Below, piece by piece: positions 8,152 to 16,461 of a stretch of DNA of 37,753 nucleotides. The first letter of the stretch is position 1; the number at the start of each line of letters is the position of its first letter. The stretch is taken from assembly GCA_900317365.1 (NCBI GenBank), contig ONGM01000150.1, forward strand, positions 1-37,753, given 5' to 3'. The notes under the pieces are model-generated. The model saw nothing but the letters and a program-made list of their open reading frames with translations. It was not told the DNA's origin and made no database searches. Source of the DNA: an uncultured Planctomycetota bacterium (GTDB lineage Bacteria > Planctomycetota > Planctomycetia > Pirellulales > Thermoguttaceae). The translations under genes were made by a program, and so were the position numbers.

Positions 8152-9792
8152 ATGAGACCTTACATTCAACGCGGCGCCGCGCTGGGCGTTGCGCTGTCCT
8201 TGGCGATCTGTAGCGGTTGCAAAGTCGGAAACGACTATTCTCCGACGCGCGCGGATTACCACGCGTCGTATATGCAGGTTGACGAGTCGCAGGGAATTCG
8301 TCAGGAGGTTGGCGCCGACGTCTCGAGTTGGTGGAGCCAGATTCAGGACGAGACGCTGACGCAGTTGACGCGTGAAGCGACGTCGAACAACCTGACGCTT
8401 CGCGAAGCGCTTTATCGAATCCAGGCGGCGCGAGCGACGCTCGGGTCGACGCAGGCGAACGCGTATCCGCAATTTTCTCAAAGCGGCGGATACACGTACG
8501 GTCAAACGCCGGCGATGGGCGATTACAACGACTATGCGACGGCGACTTCAATGTCGTGGGAGATCGACGTTTTCGGTCGTCTTGAACGCGCGACGGAGGT
8601 GGCGAACGCGAATGTCGAAGAGCTTCGAGAGCTTTATCGCAACGCGTACGTAATTCTCTGCGCGGACGTGGCGCGCGCTTACGTTACGGCGCGGTCGTAC
8701 CAAGAGCAGATTCGCATTTCAGAAGAAAACATTGAGATTCAGCATAATACGCTCGAGATTACGCGAACGAAGAACGAGCTTGGATCCGCGAGCCAATTAG
8801 ACGAGAAACAAGCGCTCGGCGTCTGTCGCGGTACGGAATCGAGTTTGCTGACGTTGCAGACGAACTACCAACAGACCTTGAACCAGTTGAGCATTTTGCT
8901 CGGTCAAAAGACCGGTTACGTCGACGAGCTTATGAAGCTTGGCAAGCCTGAGATACCGAACGCGCCGGAAGAGATTCTGGTCGGTATTCCCGCCGAGCTT
9001 CTCCGTCGTCGTCCGGACATTCGCGCCGCAGAACAACGCGTAATAGCGCAAAACGCGCGCGTTGGCGTTGCGATCGGCGATCTTTATCCGATCTTCTCGC
9101 TCAACGGTTCGTTTGGACTTGACGGCGATTCGTTCTCCGATATGTTCAACGGCGATTCGATCTCCGCGTCGGTCGGGCCGTCCTTCCGCTGGAACATCTT
9201 GAACTTTGGAAAATATCGATTCAACGTCGACGCTCAGCGCTTTACGCATCAGGAACTGATCGTCGCGTATCAACAAGCCGTCTTGGAAGCGGCGCAACAG
9301 GTTGACGACGCGCTCGTTCTTTATGCGAACGAACGTCAACGCGTTACAACGCTTTTCGAAGCGCGCGACGCATATCGCAAGGCGTACGACTTGTCGAACG
9401 ATCGATATGCGAGCGGTCAAATCGACTTCCAACGTCTGTTGGATTCGCAAGCTGGTATGTTGCAGTACGATCTTCTGTATTCGCAATGTCGAGCGAGCAT
9501 GATGCAGGCGGTCGTCCAGCTGTATCGCGCGCTTGGCGGCGACTGGATGGGTTCGACGGTAACGGCTTCGTCGGAATATATGCCGATGGGCGGAGTTGAA
9601 CGATCAACGAACGCAGACCAAAGCGTAGCGCGTCGCGTGGAGCGTTTCACGACGCGTACGACGGAAGAAGAGGACGCTGAAACCGCCGAATGGCGCGAAA
9701 GAAAAGAGCGCGCTCGTAGTCAACGCGTCGCGTTGCTCTATCAAGACGTCGACGACTACGATTCGGATCTTGACGTGAATCTCCAAGAGTAA
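8152..9792 (+). CDS. OprM/NodT-family outer-membrane efflux lipoprotein
   Basis: This trimeric outer-membrane channel completes the tripartite pump. The N-terminus is a lipoprotein signal with an SGC box, C23 being the acylated cysteine, followed by KVGNDYSPT, typical of NodT-family factors. Two repeats of outer-membrane-factor helices follow; VDVFGRLERA-type and RRRPDIRAAEQRVIAQNARVG segments are hallmark sequences of the two halves. At 546 residues it exceeds the usual 450-500, because of an acidic and arginine-rich tail of about 60 residues. ATG 8152, after AGGTGG (8141-8146), is preferred to GTG 8143 inside that site. It is divergent from the adaptor-pump operon rather than third in line, so expression could be set separately. 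Confidence 0.93.
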   Translation: MRPYIQRGAALGVALSLAICSGCKVGNDYSPTRADYHASYMQVDESQGIRQEVGADVSSWWSQIQDETLTQLTREATSNNLTLREALYRIQAARATLGSTQANAYPQFSQSGGYTYGQTPAMGDYNDYATATSMSWEIDVFGRLERATEVANANVEELRELYRNAYVILCADVARAYVTARSYQEQIRISEENIEIQHNTLEITRTKNELGSASQLDEKQALGVCRGTESSLLTLQTNYQQTLNQLSILLGQKTGYVDELMKLGKPEIPNAPEEILVGIPAELLRRRPDIRAAEQRVIAQNARVGVAIGDLYPIFSLNGSFGLDGDSFSDMFNGDSISASVGPSFRWNILNFGKYRFNVDAQRFTHQELIVAYQQAVLEAAQQVDDALVLYANERQRVTTLFEARDAYRKAYDLSNDRYASGQIDFQRLLDSQAGMLQYDLLYSQCRASMMQAVVQLYRALGGDWMGSTVTASSEYMPMGGVERSTNADQSVARRVERFTTRTTEEEDAETAEWRERKERARSQRVALLYQDVDDYDSDLDVNLQE

Positions 9793-9863
9793 AACCTCCG
9801 GCGACGGGGTTCGACTTTCGTCCGTCGATTAGACCGCGTAAATCGCCCGTCGTATAAACCCGA

Positions 9864-9898
9864 GCCTCCGAGAAAGCTTTGTTTTCTCGGAGGCTTTT
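9864..9898 (+). terminator. Rho-independent terminator of the outer-membrane-factor gene
   Basis: GCCTCCGAGAAA (9864-9875) pairs perfectly with TTTCTCGGAGGC (9883-9894), followed by TTTT. The 12-bp stem with a 7-base loop is strong. The minus-strand side lacks a T-run, so it probably does not serve ftsK. Confidence 0.85.
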
Positions 9899-9915
9899 GT
9901 TATTATATCGCGCGG

Positions 9916-12654
9916 TTACCCGTCAAGATCGGCGTCGACGTCAAGATACCGTTCGAAGGACTCGTCGGTCCAAGAATTCGCGTTCGGGACGCCGACTTCT
10001 TCGAGATCGCTTGTTTCCGATTCCGCGCTGAGATTGTCGTGTTCGTGCGATAAAGACTCGCGAACTTCGGGCGCCGATTCGTAATCGTCTTCGAAGTCGT
10101 CGACGGCGCGCGCTGGCGTTTCCGAACTCGATTTCTCGTCGAGTAGGGAATGCGTCGCGCTTTCAATGGCGTATTGTTTTCCGCGCCACTGATCCGTCGT
10201 AACGAGCACGGTGCGCGGCTGAGACGGTTTCGCCGGATTGGGCGGAGAAACGAGACCTTCGCTCGTCATGCAGTCGACGATTCTCGCTGCGCGGTTGTAT
10301 CCGATGCTGAAACGTCTTTGCAGCATTGACGCGCTCGCCTTGCCTTCTTCAATAACGGCGTCGACGCAATCGAAGTAGAGCGGATCGTAGGAGAAGGTCG
10401 CGACGTCGACTTCCGGATCGACGTTGTCGGATTTCTTGCTTTCAATGACGATTTCGTAATCGTGCTTATCGACGCTGATTTGGTCGAGCACCGCGCGAAT
10501 CTCTTCGTCGGAAACAAAGGCGCCTTGACCGCGAATCGGGTCGCTTGTGCCTGGTTTTAGGAAAAGCATATCGCCGTTGCCGAGCAGTTTTTCCGCGCCG
10601 TTGACGTCGAAAACGACACGGCTGTCGACTTGGCTCGTTACGCGGAACGATATTCTGGCGGGCAAGTTGGATTTGATCAACCCGGTAACGACGTCTCGCG
10701 TCGGTTTTTGAGTCGCTAAGACCAAGTGAATCCCGACCGCGCGGCTCTTTTGCGCCAATCGGATAATGTGATCCTGCACCTCTTTGCCGACCTTCATAAC
10801 GAGATCCGCCAACTCGTCGACAATAATGACGATACTTGGCATCGTTTTCGGAAAGGCGTCCCATTCGTCTTCGTCGATGGAGCCGAGGCGTCTTCTCTTT
10901 TCTTCCAAGGTCATCGCGTTGAATTTTTTCAGTTCGCGCGCGCCTACTTGAGAAAGGATACTGTAACGCTTTTCCATCTGCTCGCACGCCCATTCGAGAA
11001 TGGCGCCCGCCTTGTCCATGTCGTCGACGACAGGGTGCATGAGGTGCGGAATATCCTTATACGGCGTAAGTTCGACTTGCTTCGGGTCGATAAGGACCAT
11101 CTTGACCTGTTCCGGCGTTCGCGTCATGAGCAGCGACATGATGATCGCGTTTAAGAAGACGGATTTACCAGAACCGGTGCTTCCGGCGACGAGAAGGTGA
11201 GGCATTTTCGCCAAGTCGGCAAGGATCGGATCGCCAACGACGTCGCGTCCGACAAAGACGGGCAAAGTCGCTTTTGCCGCCTCTTCTTCGCAGGCTTCCA
11301 TGACCTCTCGCAAGGTAACGTTAATTCGCACGCGGTTAGGGAGTTCGACGCCAACCGTGTTCTTATTGGGCAAAGGAGAGACGACGCGCACCGTCGTCGC
11401 CGCCAGTTTCACGGCGAGATCGCTTGCGATCGCCTGGAGCTGCTTGACGCGCGTGCCTTTCTCAAGCTGCACTTCGTACATAGTAAGAACGGGACCCGTC
11501 TGGTATCCGACGACTTTTAGCGGCACCTTGAACTCTTCGCACGCCTCGCCAAGAACTATGGAGCGTTCGCGAATTTGATCTTCAAATTGACTTGGGTCGA
11601 ACTCTTCCGCAGGCTTGAGAAGATCGATAACGGGCAATTCGTACCCTGACGTTTGCTCGGGAACGGGAGGTTGCGCGAAAGCGTCGGGGACGGCGCGGCG
11701 CGCGTCTTCGACCAGTTCAGGAGTGAACACGACGTCGTCGGGGGACATCGCCAACGTGGAAACGCCGGATTGCGCGGGAAGGCGGGTCGACGGCGGCAGG
11801 GGAGCGTTTTCGCGCGCCGGACGCTCGAAGGTTCGTTGCGTAGTCGTTGCGATGGGCGAAGCCGATATTGGCGAAGTTTGCCGAGCGGAAGTATGCGTTT
11901 GCGCGGGAGCGACTTGCTCGAGGGCGCCGCGCGATTGAGCCGGGGCGGCAAGTTGTCCGGCGCGTCGATAGACAAGAACGCTCGGTTGCGCTTTTACGGC
12001 GCGTCGCTCGGGCGTTGGGGCGGCTTGCGCTAACGCTCGTCGTCGCGCGTTCGGGTTGGTTCGTTCGAACTTGACTCGAAAGGGGCGGAATACCCTACCG
12101 ACGAGCTTTCCGATCCCAGAAGACCAAATAACGCGTTTCACGACGGCGTCCGGCGCAATGAGCACGCAACCGGCGGTAAAAATACCGACGAGTGCGACGT
12201 AGGCGCCGGTTCGAATAAAGATTTTGTCGAAGAGGAATTTAATCAACGCGCCGACGGCGCCTCCGGGCCCGATAGGAGGCCCGTAAGACTCGTTAAAAAA
12301 GTAAGCGGCAAATCCTGAAAGAGAGAGAAGAACGAGGAAGGCGCCGAGGGATTTGTAGTGCAATTCTGGTATTTCGTCCATGAACCAGAAGAGTAGGACT
12401 CCGACGCCGAAAGCTAAAGGAATAAAATACCCGGCGACGCCGAAGCAGAGTGAGACGACGTAGGCGCACCACGCCCCAGGGAGACCGACTAAATTGTCGA
12501 TTTCCTTGAGATTGTGGTACACAAACTGCGTGGGACCGTCCTGCGGCGAATAGCTCAACACGGAGGCGCTGAGGAATAGCTGGACGACGATCAGAATGAC
12601 GCCGAGCGCTAATTTGCCGCGGGGGTCCTTTTCGTCATTTTCCGGATGATGCAC
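9916..12654 (-). CDS. ftsK: FtsK/SpoIIIE DNA translocase
   Basis: This is a membrane-anchored, hexameric ATP-driven DNA pump for chromosome segregation at the division septum. Counting from GTG 12654 it has 912 residues. There are four membrane helices (about 14-34, 58-91, 102-120, 149-167), then a Pro/Ala/Gln-rich linker (about 195-340). The motor has Walker A GSTGSGKS (491-498), MVLIDPKQVEL and Walker B VIIVDELADLVM (about 608-619). A winged-helix gamma domain for DNA sequence recognition lies at about 761-806. Beyond gamma there is an acidic tail of about 100 residues, which E. coli FtsK lacks. GTG 12654 with GGGAG five bases upstream is preferred over TTG 12666. No xer gene is in the window. 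Confidence 0.96.
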   Translation of the reverse strand: MHHPENDEKDPRGKLALGVILIVVQLFLSASVLSYSPQDGPTQFVYHNLKEIDNLVGLPGAWCAYVVSLCFGVAGYFIPLAFGVGVLLFWFMDEIPELHYKSLGAFLVLLSLSGFAAYFFNESYGPPIGPGGAVGALIKFLFDKIFIRTGAYVALVGIFTAGCVLIAPDAVVKRVIWSSGIGKLVGRVFRPFRVKFERTNPNARRRALAQAAPTPERRAVKAQPSVLVYRRAGQLAAPAQSRGALEQVAPAQTHTSARQTSPISASPIATTTQRTFERPARENAPLPPSTRLPAQSGVSTLAMSPDDVVFTPELVEDARRAVPDAFAQPPVPEQTSGYELPVIDLLKPAEEFDPSQFEDQIRERSIVLGEACEEFKVPLKVVGYQTGPVLTMYEVQLEKGTRVKQLQAIASDLAVKLAATTVRVVSPLPNKNTVGVELPNRVRINVTLREVMEACEEEAAKATLPVFVGRDVVGDPILADLAKMPHLLVAGSTGSGKSVFLNAIIMSLLMTRTPEQVKMVLIDPKQVELTPYKDIPHLMHPVVDDMDKAGAILEWACEQMEKRYSILSQVGARELKKFNAMTLEEKRRRLGSIDEDEWDAFPKTMPSIVIIVDELADLVMKVGKEVQDHIIRLAQKSRAVGIHLVLATQKPTRDVVTGLIKSNLPARISFRVTSQVDSRVVFDVNGAEKLLGNGDMLFLKPGTSDPIRGQGAFVSDEEIRAVLDQISVDKHDYEIVIESKKSDNVDPEVDVATFSYDPLYFDCVDAVIEEGKASASMLQRRFSIGYNRAARIVDCMTSEGLVSPPNPAKPSQPRTVLVTTDQWRGKQYAIESATHSLLDEKSSSETPARAVDDFEDDYESAPEVRESLSHEHDNLSAESETSDLEEVGVPNANSWTDESFERYLDVDADLDG

Positions 12655-12887
12655 GGACGCTCCCAAAAGGCGCCGGGTAAAGAGGCGCGTAAATCGTCAA
12701 AGCGGTCGACGCGAGGGGGAAGAATGTCGACCGCGTTTGTAACGAACGCCGGATGTTCTTGGAATTTGTTTTTTCACCGGCTTTTGCGAAGTGAAGTTTG
12801 CAGACAATCGCGGCGTAATCGCCGTCGCGCGTCTGCGGAAAAACGCGATTTAAAGGTCGACGTCTAACGCGACTGTCAAACGCGAGG

Positions 12888-13799
12888 TTATTTCTTTTGA
12901 CCGACTTGTCGTCGCGCGCCGTTCAACGCGTTTAGCAACAACATGGTAACGGTGAGCGGACCGACGCCGCCGGGAACGGGCGTGATAGCGCCAGCGACCT
13001 CTTTGACGCTCTGGAAATCGACGTCGCCGACGAGCTTTGAGACGACTTTTTCTTCGCCGTTTTCGTCGACGATCGTTCTCTGCACGCGATTCATTCCGAC
13101 GTCGATAACGACCGCTCCCGGTTTGACCATGTCGGCGGTAATGAATTCCGCTTTGCCAATGGCGGCGACGAGAATATCGGCTTCTTTCGTGATTTCCGGA
13201 AGGTTGACGCTCCGACTATGGCACAGGGTAACGGTGGCGTCTCCGCCGAGTCCCTTTTGCAAGAGGAGCATTCCCATTGGTTTTCCAACGATATCGCTTC
13301 TTCCGACGACAACGGCGCGTTTACCGGTCGTTTCGATTCCGTATCGAACGAGAAGCTGCTGAATGCCATAAGGAGTGCACGGAAGAAATCTCGGACGCCC
13401 TTGCGAAATTAAACCGACGTTTTCCGGATGGAAAGCGTCGACGTCTTTTTCGGGACTAATGAGATCGAGGATCCGTTTTTCGTCGATATGCTTTGGAAGA
13501 GGCAACTGGACGAGCACGCCGTGAACGTTCGGATCGCCGTTAAGCTGAGCGACAAGCGTTTCCAGTTCCTCAGTCGTCGTGGACGCGGGAAGACGACGAA
13601 GAACGCTACGCAAGCCCGCCTTTTCGCAAGCGAGCTCCTTATTGCGGACGTAGACCTGGCTCGCGGGATCTTCGCCGACAAGCACGACGGCGAGCGTCGG
13701 CTGAACGCCGGTTTCCGCGATGAATTTGGCAACGTCCTCTTTAATTTCCGCGCGGATCGTCTCCGCCAACGCCTTTCCGTCGAGTATCTTCGCTGACAT
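12888..13799 (-). CDS. folD: FolD bifunctional methylenetetrahydrofolate dehydrogenase/cyclohydrolase
   Basis: This cytosolic enzyme interconverts 5,10-methylene-, methenyl- and 10-formyl-tetrahydrofolate using NADP, feeding purine and formyl-Met synthesis. Its 303 residues fit the family. Key active-site residues fall at the E. coli positions: Y50 and K54 (YVRNK), Q98 (VQLPLP) and D121 (DVDAFH, where most members have DVDGFH). The nucleotide-binding part shows GRSDIVGKPMGMLL (about 166-179) and the C-terminus the signature PVPGGVGPLTVTMLL (274-288). ATG 13799 has GGGAG five bases upstream; an extension to 13862 would add 21 residues with no support. A perfect TATAAT lies about 60 bases upstream, so it is probably transcribed alone. 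Confidence 0.97.
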   Translation of the reverse strand: MSAKILDGKALAETIRAEIKEDVAKFIAETGVQPTLAVVLVGEDPASQVYVRNKELACEKAGLRSVLRRLPASTTTEELETLVAQLNGDPNVHGVLVQLPLPKHIDEKRILDLISPEKDVDAFHPENVGLISQGRPRFLPCTPYGIQQLLVRYGIETTGKRAVVVGRSDIVGKPMGMLLLQKGLGGDATVTLCHSRSVNLPEITKEADILVAAIGKAEFITADMVKPGAVVIDVGMNRVQRTIVDENGEEKVVSKLVGDVDFQSVKEVAGAITPVPGGVGPLTVTMLLLNALNGARRQVGQKK

Positions 13800-13860
13800 A
13801 GCGCTCCCTATCGAATTGAGGGACGCGCGCAAGGCGCCCCTAGTATGACTAATGACTCGC

Positions 13861-13866
13861 ATTATA
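13861..13866 (-). promoter_or_regulatory. Probable -10 element of folD
   Basis: TATAAT matches consensus at all six positions on the minus strand, with the predicted start about 55 bases before the folD ATG. No good -35 is visible at 16-18 bp, so only the -10 is called. Confidence 0.4.
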
Positions 13867-14031
13867 TTCTACAACCAATCCGAAGTTTCGCGCGGGCGCT
13901 TGCGCAACTTTTACAACCTTTTTACGTCGACTTCACTTTGTTATTTAATTTAACAAGTCAAATCTACGATTTTGTTGCGATTGATTTATTCGTAGAAGTT
14001 TAGAAAATCGGCGCATCTTCTCACGAGGCGT

Positions 14032-15408
14032 TTACGTTGGTACGTTTTCTTTGGAGACGTAGTCGAGAGTCGGATCGTCGACTCTGAGCGCTTGAGCGAT
14101 TCGTTGAACAATTCGTCTGACCTCAGGATCCGATTGGATCTGTTCAATCAGTTCGTTTTCGGCGTGAATCATGGTGGCGTGATTGCGTCTTGAAAACGCG
14201 GCGCCGATTTGCGCGTACGTCGAGTCTGTGAGTCGTCGCGCGAAGAAGACGACGCATTGACGTGCAAAAGCGAGGGAACGCAAACGCTTTTTACCGCGCA
14301 TAGCGACGATTGAAACGGACAGTTCTTTTGAGACGACCTTCGTGATGCGTTCAAGAGTTAAGGTCTGAGGCGGGTCGCGTCGTTGAAAAAACTCGGTCAG
14401 GTTCTGCGGCGTTAGCTCCGTTTTGGCGGCGCGTAGATCGCGGACAGCTTGAACGAACGCCGCGCACAACGGCTCAATCAGGGAGGGGGCAAATTGCGCG
14501 CACGCGTCCAACGCGTCGTCGTCGAGTCCGATTCGGAGCTTTTGCGAGACGGCTTGGATAACGAACCGTTTGGTTTCCGTCGTCGGTTTATTAACTTGGA
14601 CGAGCGTGCCAGCTTCGACGCGTGCGAGAAGATCCGCTGTGAAGCCTCTGATTTCAGCAGGTCGTTGGGAAAACGTGAGAACTATCAATTTTCGGGCTTT
14701 GAGAGCGGCGTCCAACATCGGTAAAAACTCGCGTTGGGCGCTTTCGTTGAGCGCTAAAAGTTCGGCGTTTTCGAGCGCGACGACGTTTGCCTGACCGAAG
14801 AGGGAACGAAACAGCTGCGTTTGATCGCGGCGAATTGCGTCGAGTAGCGCGTTGGAAAAATCGGAGCCTGAAAGTCGATAGATCGTTTCGTGAGGTTTTA
14901 GCTCTCTCCGACGTCCGCAGATTCCTTCCACGAGTCTCGATTTTCCGACCCCGCTGGGACCGTAGAAAACTAGCGGCGATAGAAAGCCTACCTGCTCGAA
15001 CGGAACGTAATCGAGAATCGACGGTTCGTCGGCGTCCGATCTTTGCGCGTTAAAGGCGTCGCGATTAAAGATTGGAGAACTGATCCTTTGGAAAACGGAG
15101 TCGTACTTCGGACTGTCGCTTCGCGCGGCGTCGAGTAGAATTTCGACGTCGGCTCTCGACGGGACTCGTTCGCGACTTGCGACGGCGGTAAGTTTTGCGG
15201 CGCCGATTGGTCGATCGAAAACGGGAACGCCGTGAAGAACAAGGTTAACGGCAAGCTCCGCGACCCGATTCTCCGGCGCGAAAACGAATCCGTCGAGGAG
15301 AGATTCGACGTCGAACGGAGACGCCGCTTTATGCGATCCGTCTTGGGAAATGGGGAGTTTTGGGAGTTTTAATACGCGAAAAGCGTTTCTTCCGTCGAGC
15401 GACGTCAT
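14032..15408 (-). CDS. dnaA: Divergent DnaA-like replication initiator
   Basis: This 458-residue protein is recognised as DnaA from domain order. GFVFAPENRVAELAV (40-54) resembles the FVVGxSNxxA entry of domain III. Walker A is YGPSGVGKS (149-157). LLARVEAGTLVQVNKP (260-275) matches the arginine-finger segment, keeping R263. Domain IV (about 350-440) ends in the helix-turn-helix signature AAFSRRNHATMIHAENEL (403-420). Oddities: about 90 residues separate the entry motif from Walker A, normally about 25; Walker B reads VVALENAEL (209-217) instead of LLIDDIQ; and the sensor II arginine position appears to be I311. The start ATG has AAGGA six bases before its spacer. It lies 48 bases behind fxsA. 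It may be the lineage's true initiator or a regulatory paralogue. Confidence 0.8.
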   Translation of the reverse strand: MTSLDGRNAFRVLKLPKLPISQDGSHKAASPFDVESLLDGFVFAPENRVAELAVNLVLHGVPVFDRPIGAAKLTAVASRERVPSRADVEILLDAARSDSPKYDSVFQRISSPIFNRDAFNAQRSDADEPSILDYVPFEQVGFLSPLVFYGPSGVGKSRLVEGICGRRRELKPHETIYRLSGSDFSNALLDAIRRDQTQLFRSLFGQANVVALENAELLALNESAQREFLPMLDAALKARKLIVLTFSQRPAEIRGFTADLLARVEAGTLVQVNKPTTETKRFVIQAVSQKLRIGLDDDALDACAQFAPSLIEPLCAAFVQAVRDLRAAKTELTPQNLTEFFQRRDPPQTLTLERITKVVSKELSVSIVAMRGKKRLRSLAFARQCVVFFARRLTDSTYAQIGAAFSRRNHATMIHAENELIEQIQSDPEVRRIVQRIAQALRVDDPTLDYVSKENVPT

Positions 15409-15456
15409 AATGCGTCCTTAGCGTCAGCGACGCGCAGTTTGATTCGTTTAGAGCGT

Positions 15457-16050
15457 TTAGTTGCGTTTAGTAAATTCCACGTCGATGACGTCGTTGTTCC
15501 AGTCGCCGTCGTCTTGCTCGCCGTCCGACTCTTCGGATTGAGTCTTGCCGTCGCGTTCAACAATGATTTCGCGTCTTCCCGCGCCGGAATCGTAGGAACT
15601 GGCGCGGGACGTTCCGAACGAGCTTGCGGACTCGAAAGTCGACGAGGCGTCGTATTCTTCGTCGGTTCGAGCGGCGCCGCGCGAGCGAAAAATCGTAAAA
15701 GCTCCGGACGCGCTTCGCGTTAAATCAATTTGGGCGAGACCCAGTAAAAACGCGAGTCCCTTGCGCAAAGGCGGTACAAGCAAGACGATTCCAATGAGAT
15801 CCGAGACGAACCCGGGGCAAATCAACGCCAAAGCCCCAAGATTGGCGAAAAGATAATTCGAAACGGCGCGCTGCGACAACTCTCTCGACGCAAATAAAAC
15901 GCCGTTTCTCTGCAGTCGCAAGATAACGAACCCTAAAAACGACGTCGACAAAGCGAGCAATATTGCGAACGACAACGACGTCGCCTGCGCGACGCCAACG
16001 AACGCGGCGACTTCAAGGATCGGATAAACCACAAAAGCCAAGAAGAACAT
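15457..16050 (-). CDS. fxsA: FxsA-family membrane protein
   Basis: This small inner-membrane protein has 197 residues. Hydrophobic helices cover about 1-22, 27-45 and 70-95. The family signature PGFVSDLIGIVLLVPPLR (about 79-96) is clear, and the C-terminus ends VIDVEF, comparable to the VIEGEF-like endings of the family. The cytoplasmic tail (about 120-185) is Ser/Asp/Glu-rich and low in complexity. In E. coli, FxsA overproduction suppresses F-plasmid exclusion of phage T7 through PifA; its normal role is unknown. ATG 16050 follows AGGGG. A near-consensus promoter is at 16137-16165. The next gene on the strand is dnaA, probably co-transcribed. Confidence 0.92.
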   Translation of the reverse strand: MFFLAFVVYPILEVAAFVGVAQATSLSFAILLALSTSFLGFVILRLQRNGVLFASRELSQRAVSNYLFANLGALALICPGFVSDLIGIVLLVPPLRKGLAFLLGLAQIDLTRSASGAFTIFRSRGAARTDEEYDASSTFESASSFGTSRASSYDSGAGRREIIVERDGKTQSEESDGEQDDGDWNNDVIDVEFTKRN

Positions 16051-16461
16051 TAGCCCCTAACTCCGTGACGTGAATTCGTTGTATCGATTTGAACTATAAA
16101 TGAGGACAGCGCTCGATCAGACGCAACTTTGTGAGAATTATATGGCGTCAGGTCCGTTTCGACAACTTGGTTTTTGCTTTTCTTCCCCCGAAACGGGCGT
16201 TTTCCCCTCGATAAGCGAACGGTTTTGTCTTTAGAAGACTGAATGTTTGAAATAATCGGTTTAATCGATATTTGTGAAAAAAAGAAAACAAACGGAAAAA
16301 GAGACAAAATTGTATTAATGGTTTGCGTTGGAATTGCCGATACGAACCGTAAGGATTGTTTCGCCGTGCGAACGACGAATATGGTTTTGCGTTTTAGACG
16401 CGATTAGGAACGCTCATAATTAGCGTCGTTGGACGCATAGTTGAAAGAAAGAATTCGCAAC
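16051..16461. other. Divergent intergenic region, fxsA / DUF11-like gene
   Basis: Besides the fxsA promoter (16137-16165), nothing definite is seen. A minus-strand frame at 16050-16307 ends as TAATG against the fxsA start but has a TTG start without ribosome site and contains the fxsA promoter, so it is rejected. A weak CATAAT lies near 16415 for the + strand gene. Confidence 0.5.
16137..16165 (-). promoter_or_regulatory. Sigma70-like promoter of fxsA(-dnaA)
   Basis: TTGTCG (16165-16160) and a perfect TATAAT (16142-16137) are 17 bp apart on the minus strand. Transcription would start near 16130, about 80 bases before the fxsA ATG, and could continue into dnaA. Confidence 0.65.

Noticed and set aside
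2245..9792. Efflux genes as a recently acquired resistance island
   Set aside because: Codon and base use match the neighbours, and no integrase, transposase or attachment site flanks the region.
16050..16307. 85-codon minus-strand frame ending TAATG at the fxsA start
   Set aside because: The overlap suggests coupling, but the start is TTG without ribosome site and the near-consensus fxsA promoter lies inside the frame.
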